Below are positions 52,594 to 63,496 of a stretch of DNA of 64,000 nt, piece after piece. The position numbers were made by a program, and so were the translations under genes. Under the pieces are notes generated by a model. That model was not told the origin of the DNA, ran no database searches, and was given only the letters and a program-made list of their open reading frames with translations. The stretch's first letter is position 1; each line of letters begins with the position of its first letter. Origin of the DNA: 62-47 sp044463945 (lineage in GTDB: Bacteria; Pseudomonadota; Alphaproteobacteria; Rhizobiales; Xanthobacteraceae); contig JBIQLW010000016.1 of assembly GCA_044463945.1 (NCBI GenBank), positions 20,062 to 84,061 of the forward strand, given 5' to 3'.

Positions 52594-53589
52594 CTACCGC
52601 AGCCCCGCGCTGTCCGGGAAGCCGAGCATCAGGCGCATGTTCTGCACCGCCGCGCCCGACGCGCCCTTGCCGAGATTGTCGAGCCGCGCCACCAGCACCG
52701 CCTGCCGCAGCGCGTCGTTGGCGAACACGTAAAGCTCCAGGGCGTTGCTCTCGTTCAGCGCCTCCGGCTCGATGCGTCCTTTCCTCGCGGCATCGTTGTC
52801 GAGCGGCATCACCGTGACATAGTTGCTGCCGGCATAACGTTTCGCCAGCGTCGCGTGCAGGTCGGCGCCGCCCGGCTTGCCCGGCAGCGTATCGAGGTGC
52901 AGCGGCACCGACACCAGCATTCCCTGCCGGAAGTTGCCGACCGACGGCACGAAGATCGGCCGCCGCGTCAGGTTGGAATAACGCTGCGTCTCCGGCAGGT
53001 GCTTGTGCTGGAGGCCCAGGCCATAAAGCTCGAACGCCGGCGCGGTGCCGTTCTCGAAACTCTCGATCATCGTCTTGCCGCCGCCGGAATAGCCGCTCAC
53101 CGCGTTGATGGTGACGGGATAGTCGGCCGGCAGCAGGGCGGCATCGACCAGCGGCCGCAACAGCGCGATCGCGCCGGTGGGATAGCAGCCGGGATTGGCG
53201 ACCTTGCGGGCGCTGCGGATGGCGTCGGCCTGGCCGGGCGCGAGTTCGGGAAAGCCGTAAGCCCAGTCCGGCGCGACCCGGAACGCGGTCGAGGCGTCGA
53301 GCACTTTTGGCGCGCGGCTTCCCATGCGATCGATCAGCGCGACGGTTTCCTTCGCGGCGTCGTCCGGCAGACACAGGATCACCAGATCGACCTCGGCCAT
53401 CAGCGCCTGCTTGGCGGCGGGGTCCTTGCGCTTGTCGGGATCGATGCTGCGCACCGCGATGTCGCCCTGGCGGTCGAGCCGCTCGCGGATGCCGAGCCCG
53501 GTGGTTCCCGCCGCGCCGTCAACGAAGACGGCGGGCTGCCGCGCGGCGGCGGCCGTCCTTCTGGTTGCGGACGTGTCTGACACGGTCAT
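52594..53589 (-). CDS. argC: N-acetyl-gamma-glutamyl-phosphate reductase (type 2)
   Basis: Third step of arginine synthesis, reducing N-acetylglutamyl phosphate to the semialdehyde with NADPH; 331 residues from the ATG at 53589. The N-terminal signature AVFVDGAAGTTGLGIRERL marks the shorter type 2 ArgC of alphaproteobacteria. The active-site cysteine is in ARKVANPGCYPTGAIALLRP. INAVSGYSGGGKTMIESFE and the C-terminal LGKGASGAAVQNMRLMLGF are conserved. The start adds about 20 residues (MTVSDTSATRRTAAAARQ) before the fold; a later start is possible. Its downstream flank carries the disrupted tautomerase gene. Confidence 0.93.
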   Translation of the reverse strand: MTVSDTSATRRTAAAARQPAVFVDGAAGTTGLGIRERLDRQGDIAVRSIDPDKRKDPAAKQALMAEVDLVILCLPDDAAKETVALIDRMGSRAPKVLDASTAFRVAPDWAYGFPELAPGQADAIRSARKVANPGCYPTGAIALLRPLVDAALLPADYPVTINAVSGYSGGGKTMIESFENGTAPAFELYGLGLQHKHLPETQRYSNLTRRPIFVPSVGNFRQGMLVSVPLHLDTLPGKPGGADLHATLAKRYAGSNYVTVMPLDNDAARKGRIEPEALNESNALELYVFANDALRQAVLVARLDNLGKGASGAAVQNMRLMLGFPDSAGLR

Positions 53590-53653
53590 GAGCGGGCTCC
53601 TTCGCTGCGCGCGGCCGGTTGCGGGCGGCGGGCGTCGGTGTTGTAGTCCAACA

Positions 53654-54184
53654 TCACCACAGCCGCCATATCCATTCGGCAAGGCGCGACATCACATCGC
53701 CGAACAGCAGCAGCACCGCCGACCACAGGAAGGCGGAGACGAAATTGGCGATCTGGAACCGCCAGTACGGCATCTCGAAGATGCCGGCGGCGAGCGGCAC
53801 CGACGCCCGCAGCGGGCCGAAGAAGCGCCCGATGAAGATGCCCGGCACGCCCCATTTCTCGACGAAGGCCGCGCCGCGCGGCAGCAGGTCCGGGTGGCGC
53901 GACAGCGGCCAGACCGAGGCGACGCGGTCCTTGAAGGTGAAGCCGATCCAGTACGACAGCCAGTCGCCCAGCGCCGCGCCGAGCGCCCCCGCCGCCCATA
54001 CCGGCCAGAAATTGATCTGCCCGGGCCCGAGCATCGCCCCGATCGCCACCAGCACGCCCCACGCCGGCACCAGCAGCGAGACGAACGCCAGCGATTCCCC
54101 GAACGCCAGCACCAGCACCAGCGGCGCCGCCCACGCCTGATGCTCCCGCACGAAGGCGATCAGATCGTGCGCGTAACCTTCCAT
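53654..54184 (-). CDS. DedA/SNARE-associated family membrane protein
   Basis: DedA-family inner-membrane protein of 176 residues, shorter than E. coli DedA (about 200). Motifs are FGESLAFVSLLVPAWGVLVA (the E-x-x-x-x-x-x-P helix), GALGAALGDWLSYWIGFTF and FVEKWGVPGIFIGRFFGPLR, with the conserved Gly-Arg-Phe-x-Gly-x-x-Arg. These proteins are half-size lipid transporters or flippases, with members acting on undecaprenyl phosphate. Four or five hydrophobic segments are visible. It is followed by argC on the same strand, 64 bases away. Confidence 0.88.
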   Translation of the reverse strand: MEGYAHDLIAFVREHQAWAAPLVLVLAFGESLAFVSLLVPAWGVLVAIGAMLGPGQINFWPVWAAGALGAALGDWLSYWIGFTFKDRVASVWPLSRHPDLLPRGAAFVEKWGVPGIFIGRFFGPLRASVPLAAGIFEMPYWRFQIANFVSAFLWSAVLLLFGDVMSRLAEWIWRLW

Positions 54185-54413
54185 CCCGCCGCCTTTCGTG
54201 GTTCCCCGGTCGCGCCGGCCTCATGCGATTCCGGCGCTGCGAACCTATATCCGAAAATCGAAGGATGGATCGACATCCCGCGCCGCGCTGTCGCCCGCCA
54301 ATGACGATGTCCGGCGCGCCGGCCACACTTGCGACCTCAACCGTGGCATAGTCAGGGTCGCTGATTCGCAGCTTTCTTGCGAAGATTTTACTTCAAGAAC
54401 AACGATCAAGCCA

Positions 54414-56450
<2,037 letters not shown>

Positions 56451-56521
56451 GTGCCAGCCTGCGGTCACATTCGCGGTCTACCGTCACGGCCTCAAGCCAA
56501 ACCGCAAGGGAGGACCGTCCG

Positions 56522-56923
56522 ATGAGTTCGTCCGTGATCCCGACCATGCGCTATCGCGACCCGCGCAAGATGATCGACTGGCTGTGCGACACCTTCGGCT
56601 TCACGCGCAAGGCCGTTTATGACGACGACAGCGGCGGCGTCGCCCACGCCGAACTGACCCTCGGCGACGGCATGATCATGCTGGGCTCGGCGCGCGACGA
56701 CGATTTCGGCAAGATCCAGCAGCCCGCCGCCGCCGACCGCCCGGTGACCCAGAGCATCTACGTGGTGGTGCCGGACGCCGACGCCGTTTTCGTCAAGGCC
56801 AAGGCCAACGGCGCCACCATCATCCTCGACATTTCCGACAAGGACTATGGCGGGCGCGACTTCACCTGCCGCGACCCCGAGGGCCAGGTCTGGAGCATCG
56901 GCACATATAATCCATGGACTTAG
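56522..56923 (+). CDS. VOC family protein (PhnB/glyoxalase-like)
   Basis: A 133-residue VOC-fold protein. It begins SSVIPTMRYRDPRKMIDWLC, the PhnB-like start, followed by FGFTRKAVYDDDSGGVAHAELTLGD and, after a central loop, SIYVVVPDADAVFVKAKANG, then GRDFTCRDPEGQVWSIGTYNPW. GGGAGGA lies at 56511-56516 upstream of the ATG at 56522. Relatives are annotated as glyoxalases or antibiotic-binding proteins; a metal site is not obvious. It is convergent with the monooxygenase gene. Confidence 0.83.
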   Translation: MSSSVIPTMRYRDPRKMIDWLCDTFGFTRKAVYDDDSGGVAHAELTLGDGMIMLGSARDDDFGKIQQPAAADRPVTQSIYVVVPDADAVFVKAKANGATIILDISDKDYGGRDFTCRDPEGQVWSIGTYNPWT

Positions 56924-56945
56924 CCCCGGCTGTTCACCCATGGAC

Positions 56946-58202
56946 TTAGCTGCCGGGCGGGTTCTCCTCCCTTGAGCGCACATGCTCCGGCCGCACGCCC
57001 ACGGCGAGGAAGCGCGCGGTCAAACCTTGCAGCCACGGCACCGCGTTGACGATCCGCAGCGGCAGCGGCGGCTTGAACGGCCGGCCGCCGGGTTTCAGCG
57101 CCACGGCGATGATGTTGTCCTGCATTATCACCTGCATCGCCTGCGTCACGCGCACCGGAAACTCGCGCCGCCGCCGCACCGCATCGAGGTCGGCTTCGCG
57201 CGGCGTCCCTTCGCGCAGCCTGTCCGCCAGCAGGTTGGCGGCGGCCACCGCGTCCTGAACCGCCAGATTGACGCCGACGCCGCCGATCGGCGACATCGCG
57301 TGCGCGGCGTCGCCGATGCACAGCAGGCCCGGCCGGCTCCAGCGCTTGAGGCGGTTGATCGCGACCGTCAGCAGCTTGACGTCGTCCCAGCTTTTGACGT
57401 CGGCGATGGTGGGCTTGAGCATCGGCGCCAGCGCGCAGATGTTGGCGCGGAACGCCTCAATCCCTTCCGCCTTCACCGCCTCGAACCCTCCCTTGGCGAT
57501 GACGTAGGCGCATTGCCAGTAGTCGCCGCGATCGAGCGTCACCAGCATCCGCCCGGCCTCGACCCGCGCCAGCACGCTCTCGCCCTTACCCGCCTTGCCG
57601 GCGCGGAACCAGAGCACATCCATCGGCGCACCGATGTCCTCGACCTTGAGGTCGGCCTGCGCCCGCATGATCGAATGCCGGCCGTCGCAGGCCACCACCA
57701 GATCCGCTTCGATCGCCAGCGCGCCGTCGCCGTCGCGGGCGTGAACGCCGGTGACGGCGCGGTTCGACCAGATCAAGTCGGTCGCCTCGGTGTTCATCAG
57801 CACCTTGAGGCGCGGATAGCGGCGGCCCTTGTCGCGCAGGAAGTTGAGGAAGTCCCATTGCGGCATGAAGGCGATGAACGGATGTTTCGCGCGCGTGCGC
57901 GTCAGATCGGCGATGCGCAGCTTGGTGCCGCCGAAATAGCCGTCGAACTGGCGCAGCTCATCGTGCGGGAGTTTGAGGAAATCGTCGATCAGACCGAGTT
58001 CGTCCATCACCTGCAAGGTCGAGGGATGCACGGTGTCGCCGCGAAAATCGCGGAAGAAATCGGCGTGCTTTTCCAGCACCGCCGTATCGATGCCCGCGCG
58101 TGCGAGCAGATAGCCGAGCATCATGCCCGCCGGGCCGCCGCCGACGATGCAGCAGCGCGTCTTCAGCGCCGGCCGGGAGCCGGAAAGATCGGAGTCTGTC
58201 AT
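56946..58202 (-). CDS. FAD-dependent aromatic monooxygenase family protein
   Basis: Flavoprotein hydroxylase of the PHBH/UbiH group, 418 residues from the ATG at 58202. The Rossmann motif is RCCIVGGGPAGMMLGYLLARAG, the middle DG motif is LVVACDGRHSIMRAQADL, and the FAD ribityl site is LLCIGDAAHAMSPIGGVGVN. The first about 40 residues (KHADFFRDFRGDTVHPSTLQ) resemble the group that acts on phenolic substrates. In Bradyrhizobium similar proteins are annotated as FAD-dependent oxidoreductases, substrate unknown. No aromatic-catabolism operon is nearby. The C-terminus ends in a short charged tail. Confidence 0.87.
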   Translation of the reverse strand: MTDSDLSGSRPALKTRCCIVGGGPAGMMLGYLLARAGIDTAVLEKHADFFRDFRGDTVHPSTLQVMDELGLIDDFLKLPHDELRQFDGYFGGTKLRIADLTRTRAKHPFIAFMPQWDFLNFLRDKGRRYPRLKVLMNTEATDLIWSNRAVTGVHARDGDGALAIEADLVVACDGRHSIMRAQADLKVEDIGAPMDVLWFRAGKAGKGESVLARVEAGRMLVTLDRGDYWQCAYVIAKGGFEAVKAEGIEAFRANICALAPMLKPTIADVKSWDDVKLLTVAINRLKRWSRPGLLCIGDAAHAMSPIGGVGVNLAVQDAVAAANLLADRLREGTPREADLDAVRRRREFPVRVTQAMQVIMQDNIIAVALKPGGRPFKPPLPLRIVNAVPWLQGLTARFLAVGVRPEHVRSREENPPGS

Positions 58203-58264
58203 GGCGTCAGTCTTCAACGTTATCCGCCCGCCGTCGAGCGCTCATCCGCGCCGACGCCTCAGTG

Positions 58265-58427
58265 CCTGACCGGAAATGAGCCCTCATCGTCCGCGACAGC
58301 GGACGATCCGGCAATCCGTGCGCGTGCATGGGAAATTCGACCCCATATGGAGTACTGGATACTCCGCTTTCGCGGAGTATGACGGGTTATCGTGTGACAC
58401 GTCTGTCCAAAACGAACGTCCAGTCAG
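58265..58427 (+). repeat. Palindromic repeat family, full copy D
   Basis: About 163 bases in the 356-base gap between the monooxygenase and DUF2147 genes, which otherwise holds nothing I recognise apart from the DUF2147 promoter side. Left end CCTGACCGGAAATGAG, hairpin 1 CATCGTCCGCG...GCGGACGATCCGG, the TGGGAAATT linker, and hairpin 2 GATACTCCGCTTTCGCGGAGTATGACG. The right end (CGAACGTCCAGTCAG) is slightly degraded. Between hairpins 1 and 2 it matches copy C closely. Confidence 0.85.
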
Positions 58428-58558
58428 ACATTCAGAATAGACCGCTTAGGGGCCAAACTGCGGCCGCGCGCCCGTGTGAGGTGAGTCACATTTATCGCGG
58501 CGGCAACCGCGTAGGCTGACCGGGACATCGCATCCCACCCCCGCCCGAGGAGGTTTCC

Positions 58559-59377
58559 ATGAAGGTCGCCGTCGCCGCCGCAGCGTTGCTTCTGTCCAGC
58601 GCCATCGCCCATGCCGGCGATTCCTACGCATTCGACATCGGCGGACGCACCGTCACCATCCACGCGCCGAAGGGGTGCGAGTCCCCGTCCTGCCTGTCCG
58701 TCTCGATCCCCGGCGTGTTCCGGTACGGGCCCAAGAGCGGGTTAAAGAGCAGCGCCCGGCCGAGCGCCGACATCGACGACGAGGCCGAGGTCGAGACCGC
58801 CGCCCCCACCCCGGCCGAGAACCCGGCCCCCGCGCCGGCCCCCTCGCAGGCCGAGACGGCTCCCGCGCCGGCCGCCACAGCGCCGGCCATTACTTCGCCC
58901 GCGCCGCCGGCCATCGCGCCGAAGACGGCCGAGCGCGTGCCGACCGAGGTCAAGCCCGCCGTCGCGCCCGCGGCCGCGCCGCAGACCGCGCCGGCCAAGC
59001 CGACCGTGGTCGCCAACGCGCCGGTGTCCGCCCCGGTCCAGCAGCAACAGGCCCCGACGCCGGCCGCGCCGCAGGCCGCCAACTCCCCGCTCGGCGTCTG
59101 GCAGACCGAGGAGAAGGACGGCAAGGTGCGCATCGAGGCCTGCGGCTCCAACCTGTGCGGCTATTCGATCGACGCCAGGACCGCCCGGAACAAGGACAAG
59201 ATCCTCATCAACATGCGCCCGACCGGCGCCAAGTGGAGCGGCCGCATCCACGATCCCAAGGGCGGCAGCACCTACGACTCGACCATCGCCATGAAGGGAC
59301 CGGATCGGCTTCGGGTTCAGGGCTGCGCCTTCGGCGGCATGTTCTGCGGCGGCCAGACCTGGACGCGGGTGGAGTAA
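58559..59377 (+). CDS. DUF2147-type exported protein with Ala/Pro-rich linker
   Basis: Predicted periplasmic protein, 272 residues. A signal peptide (MKVAVAAAALLLSSAIAHAG) leads to a short N-terminal part with two cysteines (GCESPSC). Residues about 70-180 are a long Ala/Pro-rich linker (for example PAENPAPAPAPSQAETAPAP). The C-terminal about 90 residues look like the DUF2147 core: LGVWQTEEKDGKVRIEACGS, LCGYSIDA, and RLRVQGCAFGGMFCGGQTW, with conserved cysteines that could form disulfides. Most DUF2147 proteins lack the linker, which may bridge to the outer membrane or wall. AGGAGG lies just before the ATG. Function is unknown. Confidence 0.78.
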   Translation: MKVAVAAAALLLSSAIAHAGDSYAFDIGGRTVTIHAPKGCESPSCLSVSIPGVFRYGPKSGLKSSARPSADIDDEAEVETAAPTPAENPAPAPAPSQAETAPAPAATAPAITSPAPPAIAPKTAERVPTEVKPAVAPAAAPQTAPAKPTVVANAPVSAPVQQQQAPTPAAPQAANSPLGVWQTEEKDGKVRIEACGSNLCGYSIDARTARNKDKILINMRPTGAKWSGRIHDPKGGSTYDSTIAMKGPDRLRVQGCAFGGMFCGGQTWTRVE

Positions 59378-59439
59378 CCTCGACGTCCTCCCCCGCACGA
59401 ATGGCCCTGCCGCTACCGGCGGGGCCGTTGTGCGCGCCG

Positions 59440-59609
59440 GCGCAACAACGAAAACCGTCATACCCGCCAACGGGTCCGGCTTCGCCGGCCCGATGGCAGG
59501 CTCCGGCGGGTATCCAGTATTCCGCATCCGAAGACGGTTTCCCTCGCGCCCGCCCGAAGTGCCGGATCGTCCGCCTTCGCGGACGATGACGCCTCGTTTT
59601 CGGTCGGGC
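59440..59609 (-). repeat. Palindromic repeat family, long copy E (reverse orientation)
   Basis: About 170 bases in the 414-base gap after the DUF2147 gene. Read in reverse it has GACCGAAAACGAGGCGTC, hairpin 1 (ATCGTCCGCG...GGCGGACGAT), AATACTGGATACCCGCC, the nested GGGCCGGCGAAGCCGGACCC unit shared with copy B, and GGCGGGTATGACGG. The right inverted end is lost; it runs instead into TTGTTGCGCC, also seen in copy B. The rest of the gap (59610-59780) shows no gene. Confidence 0.8.
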
Positions 59610-59791
59610 CCTCGAAGGCCGGCGGCTCCCTCGAAACGGAGCGAAGGAACCGGTCGCCATGGGCTCCGAAAGGAGAATACCCGTTCCCGATCGCCCGCGC
59701 CGGAAAAACGCGCATTGCTATTTTTTGCAACCGCTTGCGGCGGGGCGCGGGCGTATCTCACTATGGCGCATCGATACGGCGGAGAGCGACG

Positions 59792-59938
59792 ATGCGCACA
59801 TCTGATACCCGGCAGCGACCCGTGGCTCGCGAACTGAGTCTGCGCACCGAGAACCGGCTGCACGCGGCGGCGCTGGTCGCCGCCTTCGTGGTGATCGCCG
59901 CCGTGCTGTTCGGCACGCTGACCTATCGGCCGTTCTGA
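59792..59938 (+). CDS. 48-residue single-pass membrane protein
   Basis: Short gene from the ATG at 59792 with GGAGAG six bases upstream. The product is a charged N-terminus (MRTSDTRQRPVARELSLRTE) and one hydrophobic helix (AAALVAAFVVIAAVLFGTL) with a short tail (TYRPF). The charge distribution predicts the N-terminus inside. I recognise no family. It is convergent with pxpA, 10 bases away. Confidence 0.6.
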   Translation: MRTSDTRQRPVARELSLRTENRLHAAALVAAFVVIAAVLFGTLTYRPF

Positions 59939-59948
59939 TGCGAGCCGC

Positions 59949-60713
59949 TCACGCCGCGCTGAACGGCTTCACGTCGATGCCGTTGTCGGTCAGCGCCTGC
60001 CGCACCGCGCGCGCGATCTCGACCGCGCCCGGCGTGTCGCCGTGAATGCACACGGTATCGATCGGCACCTTGATGACCTTTCCCGTCACCGACACCACCG
60101 CGTGATCCTGCACCATGCGCACCACGCGGCCTGCGATCTCGCCGGCGTCGTGCAGCACCGCGCCGGGCTTGCGCCGCGACACCAGATTGGCGTCGTCCTC
60201 ATAGGCGCGGTCGGCGAACACCTCATGCGCCAGCGGCAAGCCGGCGGCTTCGCCCGCCTTCTGCAATTTGCTGTTGGCCAGCACCACGAATGTCAGGTTG
60301 CGGTCCACCGCCTTGATGGCGGCGGCGATGGCGCGCGCCGTCATGTCGTCCTCGCAGGCGACGTTGGACAGCGCGCCGTGCGCTTTCACATGCGTCACCT
60401 TGTGGCCGGCGAGCGCGGCCACCGCCTGCAACGCGCCGATCTGGTAGGCGACGAGATTTTCGATCTCGGCGGCGGTGAGGCCGATGACCGGCCGGCGGCC
60501 GAAGCCGTGCAGGTCGCGGTAGCCCGGATGGGCGCCGATGGCTACACCGTGCGCCTTCGCGAGCTCTGCGGTCCGGCGCATGATGTCGGCGTCGCCGGCA
60601 TGGAAGCCGCAGGCGATGTTGACGCTAGAGGCGAGTTCCAGCATGGCCTCGTCGTTGCCCATCCGCCATGGGCCGAAACCTTCGCCGAGGTCGCAGTTGA
60701 GATCGATCGACAT
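59949..60713 (-). CDS. pxpA: 5-oxoprolinase subunit A (LamB/YcsF family)
   Basis: Component of ATP-dependent 5-oxoprolinase, which opens pyroglutamate to glutamate; 254 residues. It starts SIDLNCDLGEGFGPWRMG, the LamB/YcsF signature, and has SVNIACGFHAGDADIMRRT and GAHPGYRDLHGFGRRPV. The C-terminal VCIHGDTPGAVEIARAVRQA is typical. The ATG at 60713 has AGGGGA at eight bases and matches relatives; an ATG at 60722 is in frame. It is the last gene of pxpB-pxpC-pxpA. Confidence 0.93.
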   Translation of the reverse strand: MSIDLNCDLGEGFGPWRMGNDEAMLELASSVNIACGFHAGDADIMRRTAELAKAHGVAIGAHPGYRDLHGFGRRPVIGLTAAEIENLVAYQIGALQAVAALAGHKVTHVKAHGALSNVACEDDMTARAIAAAIKAVDRNLTFVVLANSKLQKAGEAAGLPLAHEVFADRAYEDDANLVSRRKPGAVLHDAGEIAGRVVRMVQDHAVVSVTGKVIKVPIDTVCIHGDTPGAVEIARAVRQALTDNGIDVKPFSAA

Positions 60714-60742
60714 GGCGTCCATCCCCTGTCGTTGGATTGCGG

Positions 60743-61789
60743 TCACGGCTGCTGATCCGGCTCGTTGCCGGTCTGCCAGGTTCCGGCATCGACGGCGTTG
60801 ACCGCCGCGCCCGCGACATTGGCAGTCTGCAACGCCTCAACGTCGAAATCAAAGCCGGCGGCATCGACCGCGCGCGAGGGCAGCGTGCGCAGCCATTCGG
60901 CTTGCGTCTGCGCTGCGCGCCGCGCCTCCTCGACGCTCACCGCCCGGAAGCGGAACGGCCGGCCCGGCGGTGTCTGCGCGAGGCGGCCGAAATCGGCGCT
61001 GATGACGGTGGCGATCTTGGGATAGCCGCCGCTGGTGCCGCGATCCGGCATCAGCACGATCGGCTGGCCGTTGCCCGGCACCTGGATCGAGCCGTTGACG
61101 GTGCCGTCGGACACGATGTTGTGGCCGTGCCGGTGGCGGATGGCCGGGCCTTCGAGGCGATAGCCCATGCGGTCGCTGGTCGGCGAGATCGTCCACGAGC
61201 CGTTGAGAAAGGTCTGCACCGCCTCGCCGAACTCGTCGTCCTGGGGCCCGAGCACGACGCGGATCGGATCGGCGGAAACGGCGGGAGAGGGAAGCGCGCG
61301 CTCGCCGCGCGCCGCCGCGGGCTTCACGTCGATGGCGTCGCCCGATTGCAGCGGGCGCGGGAACGGGCTGCCGAGCCCGGCGCGCGCGTTGACTGACAGG
61401 CTGCCGAACGCGGCTTCGCCAGAGATGCCGTGCTCGATCGCGAGATAGCTGAACACGCGCTCGCGCGCCGGGCCGAGCACCAGCCGCTCGCCGGGGGCCA
61501 GCGTCGTCGATTGATCGAGCGGGACGACGCGGTCGCCGATCCGGATGCTGCGCGCCGCGCCCGACAGCGCGATGCGGATCGGCTCGCCCTCGACGCTGAA
61601 GGCCGCGCCATACGGGCCGAGTTCGATCGCCGCGGTGAACGGCGGATTGCCGGCCAGCGTGTTGGCGGCGGCGAGCGCCATGCGGTCCATCGCGCCGCTC
61701 GGCGGCAGGCCGTAGCGCTGCGCACCGATGCGCCCGGCGTCCTGCACCGAAGTCACGGGGCCGACGGTTACGACGATCAGCCGGCTCAT
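60743..61789 (-). CDS. pxpC: 5-oxoprolinase subunit C (KipA-type)
   Basis: Carboxyltransferase-like subunit of the PxpABC 5-oxoprolinase, 348 residues from the ATG at 61789. It opens LIVVTVGPVTSVQDAGRIGA, then QRYGLPPSGAMDRMALAAAN, and later has SYLAIEHGISGEAAFGSLSV and TSDRMGYRLEGPAI, all characteristic of KipA/PxpC. Its ATG overlaps the pxpB stop in ATGA. A longer frame to 61981 is antisense-like within pxpB and rejected. Relatives occur fused to biotin carboxylases (urea amidolyase), but the B-C-A order here specifies 5-oxoprolinase. Confidence 0.92.
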   Translation of the reverse strand: MSRLIVVTVGPVTSVQDAGRIGAQRYGLPPSGAMDRMALAAANTLAGNPPFTAAIELGPYGAAFSVEGEPIRIALSGAARSIRIGDRVVPLDQSTTLAPGERLVLGPARERVFSYLAIEHGISGEAAFGSLSVNARAGLGSPFPRPLQSGDAIDVKPAAARGERALPSPAVSADPIRVVLGPQDDEFGEAVQTFLNGSWTISPTSDRMGYRLEGPAIRHRHGHNIVSDGTVNGSIQVPGNGQPIVLMPDRGTSGGYPKIATVISADFGRLAQTPPGRPFRFRAVSVEEARRAAQTQAEWLRTLPSRAVDAAGFDFDVEALQTANVAGAAVNAVDAGTWQTGNEPDQQP

Positions 61790-62517
61790 GACGTCACCCG
61801 TTCGGCGACGAGGTCGCCGCGTTCGGCGGCGCGGTCGAGTTCGTCGAAGGTTTTTGCGTCGATGGCGTGGAAGGTCAGGGTGTCGCCCGGTTCCAGCAGG
61901 AACACCGGATCGCGGTGAAACTGATAGGTGCGCACCGGCGTCCGTCCCAGCAGATGCCAGCCACTCGGCCCGGCGATACATTGAATGCCGGCCTGCACGC
62001 CGCCGATCGAGATGGTGCCGGGCGGCGTCGAGAGGCGCGGGTCCTGACGGCGCGGCAGCGCCAGCGCCGGGTCGAGGCCGCTGAGATATGACCAGCCCGG
62101 CGTGAAGCCGATCATCGCCACGCGATAGGTCGGCGCGGTGTGGCGCGCGATCAGTTCCTCGGGCGTCAGGCCGAGAGTCTTCGCCGCGTCGTCGAGGTCG
62201 ATGCCGTGCTCGCCGCCATAGGCGACCGGAATGCGCCAGCGCCGCGACGGCAGCGCGTCGGGGAGCGGCTCCCCGGCGCGCGCGATCAGTTGCGCCGAAA
62301 GCGTGTCGAAATCGATGCGCAGCGGATCGTAATGCACCAGCAGCGAGCGATAGGTCGGCACGGTTTCCACCACGCCCGCGACCGGCGCGTCGGCCAGCGC
62401 GCGGTCGAGCGCGAGAACGCGGCGGTTGGCGTCGTCCTCGATGCGACGGCTGAACTCCACCGTGATCGCGGTGTCGCCGCTCGGCAGGATGCGGGGCGGA
62501 AGAAATTCTGCGGCCAT
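61786..62517 (-). CDS. pxpB: 5-oxoprolinase subunit B (KipI-type)
   Basis: Second carboxyltransferase-like subunit of 5-oxoprolinase, 243 residues from the ATG at 62517. Key motifs are PSGDTAITVEFSRRIEDDAN near the start, VAMIGFTPGWSYLSGLDPAL and GTISIGGVQAGIQCIAGPSG, ending in WHLLGRTPVRTYQFHRDPVF, which is diagnostic of KipI/PxpB. It is the first gene of pxpBCA. The promoter should lie in the 240 bases up to the divergent RraA-like gene. The operon would recycle pyroglutamate formed from glutamine or glutathione turnover. Confidence 0.92.
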   Translation of the reverse strand: MAAEFLPPRILPSGDTAITVEFSRRIEDDANRRVLALDRALADAPVAGVVETVPTYRSLLVHYDPLRIDFDTLSAQLIARAGEPLPDALPSRRWRIPVAYGGEHGIDLDDAAKTLGLTPEELIARHTAPTYRVAMIGFTPGWSYLSGLDPALALPRRQDPRLSTPPGTISIGGVQAGIQCIAGPSGWHLLGRTPVRTYQFHRDPVFLLEPGDTLTFHAIDAKTFDELDRAAERGDLVAERVTS

Positions 62518-62756
62518 GGCGGTTTCGCGAGCCTGTGTGCGAGGGTCAAGCAATAGCCGGTTTCGGACTTTTGGGGAATCCGGTTTGCATCGAGAACCCA
62601 AGTTGTTTCAATAAACTGATCCATATCGGCACGATAAGGCAGGCTAATCGGCGTCGCTTCGCGCGCCACGCGCGTGGCTCGTTCGCGCCGTTTCGCCTTG
62701 ACTGCATTTATCGCGGACGCAAGATGCCGCGCGTTCTCACCGGAGTTCACCGTCCC

Positions 62757-63461
62757 ATGTCGCTGTCGCCGCAAGCCATCGCAACCCTGTCGCGCGTTTC
62801 CACCGCCACCATCACCACCGTTCTGCTGAAGAAGGGCCTGCGCAATGTCTGGCTGCGCGGCGCGCGGCCGTTGCAGCCCGGCATGCCGCGCCTGGTCGGC
62901 CCGGCGTTCACCTTGCGCTTCGTGCCGGCGCGCGAGGATCTGGCGACGCCGGAATCGTGGTCGTCGCCGGTCTCGACACGGACCGCGATCGAGGCGATGC
63001 CGGAAGGCTGCATCGCCGTGGTGGACGCGATGGGGGTCACCAGCGCCGGCATCTTCGGCGACATCCTGTGCGCGCGCATGGCGAAGCGCAAGGTGGCGGC
63101 GCTGGTCACCGACGGCGTGGTGCGCGACGTCGAGGGCGTGCTCGGCACCGGCCTGCCGGTGTGGTGCAGCGGCGCGGCCGCGCCGCCTTCGGTGGCGGGG
63201 CTGACCTTCGTCGGCTGGGGCGAGGGCATCGGCTGCGGCGGCGTCGCGGTGTTTCCCAACGACATCATCGTCGCCGATCAGGACGGCGTCGTGCTGATCC
63301 CGCAGGCGCTGCTCGACCATGTGCTTGCGGAAGGGCCGGAGCAGGAACGGATGGAGGCGTGGATCGTCGATCAGGTCAACGCCGGCGCGGCGCTGCCGGG
63401 CCTCTACCCGATGAACGCCGACACCAAGGCGCGCTACGCCGCGTTCAAGGCCAAGGGATAG
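62757..63461 (+). CDS. RraA family protein (possible HMG/CHA aldolase)
   Basis: A 234-residue RraA-fold protein from the ATG at 62757 (MSLSPQAIATLSRV). It has FTLRFVPAREDL, AVVDAMGVTSAGIFGDILCA, and the active-site segment VAALVTDGVVRDVEGVLGTG with the metal and catalytic Asp/Arg region. The C-terminal GGVAVFPNDIIVADQDGVVL is typical. This family includes 4-hydroxy-4-methyl-2-oxoglutarate aldolase and the RNase E regulator RraA; in alphaproteobacteria an aldolase or hydrolyase is likelier. An ATG 11 codons upstream (62724) is also possible. It is divergent from pxpBCA and 35 bases before a cupin gene. Confidence 0.85.
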   Translation: MSLSPQAIATLSRVSTATITTVLLKKGLRNVWLRGARPLQPGMPRLVGPAFTLRFVPAREDLATPESWSSPVSTRTAIEAMPEGCIAVVDAMGVTSAGIFGDILCARMAKRKVAALVTDGVVRDVEGVLGTGLPVWCSGAAAPPSVAGLTFVGWGEGIGCGGVAVFPNDIIVADQDGVVLIPQALLDHVLAEGPEQERMEAWIVDQVNAGAALPGLYPMNADTKARYAAFKAKG

Positions 63462-63496
63462 TCAAGGCGTAACCCGCGCCACCGACGGAGGACATC

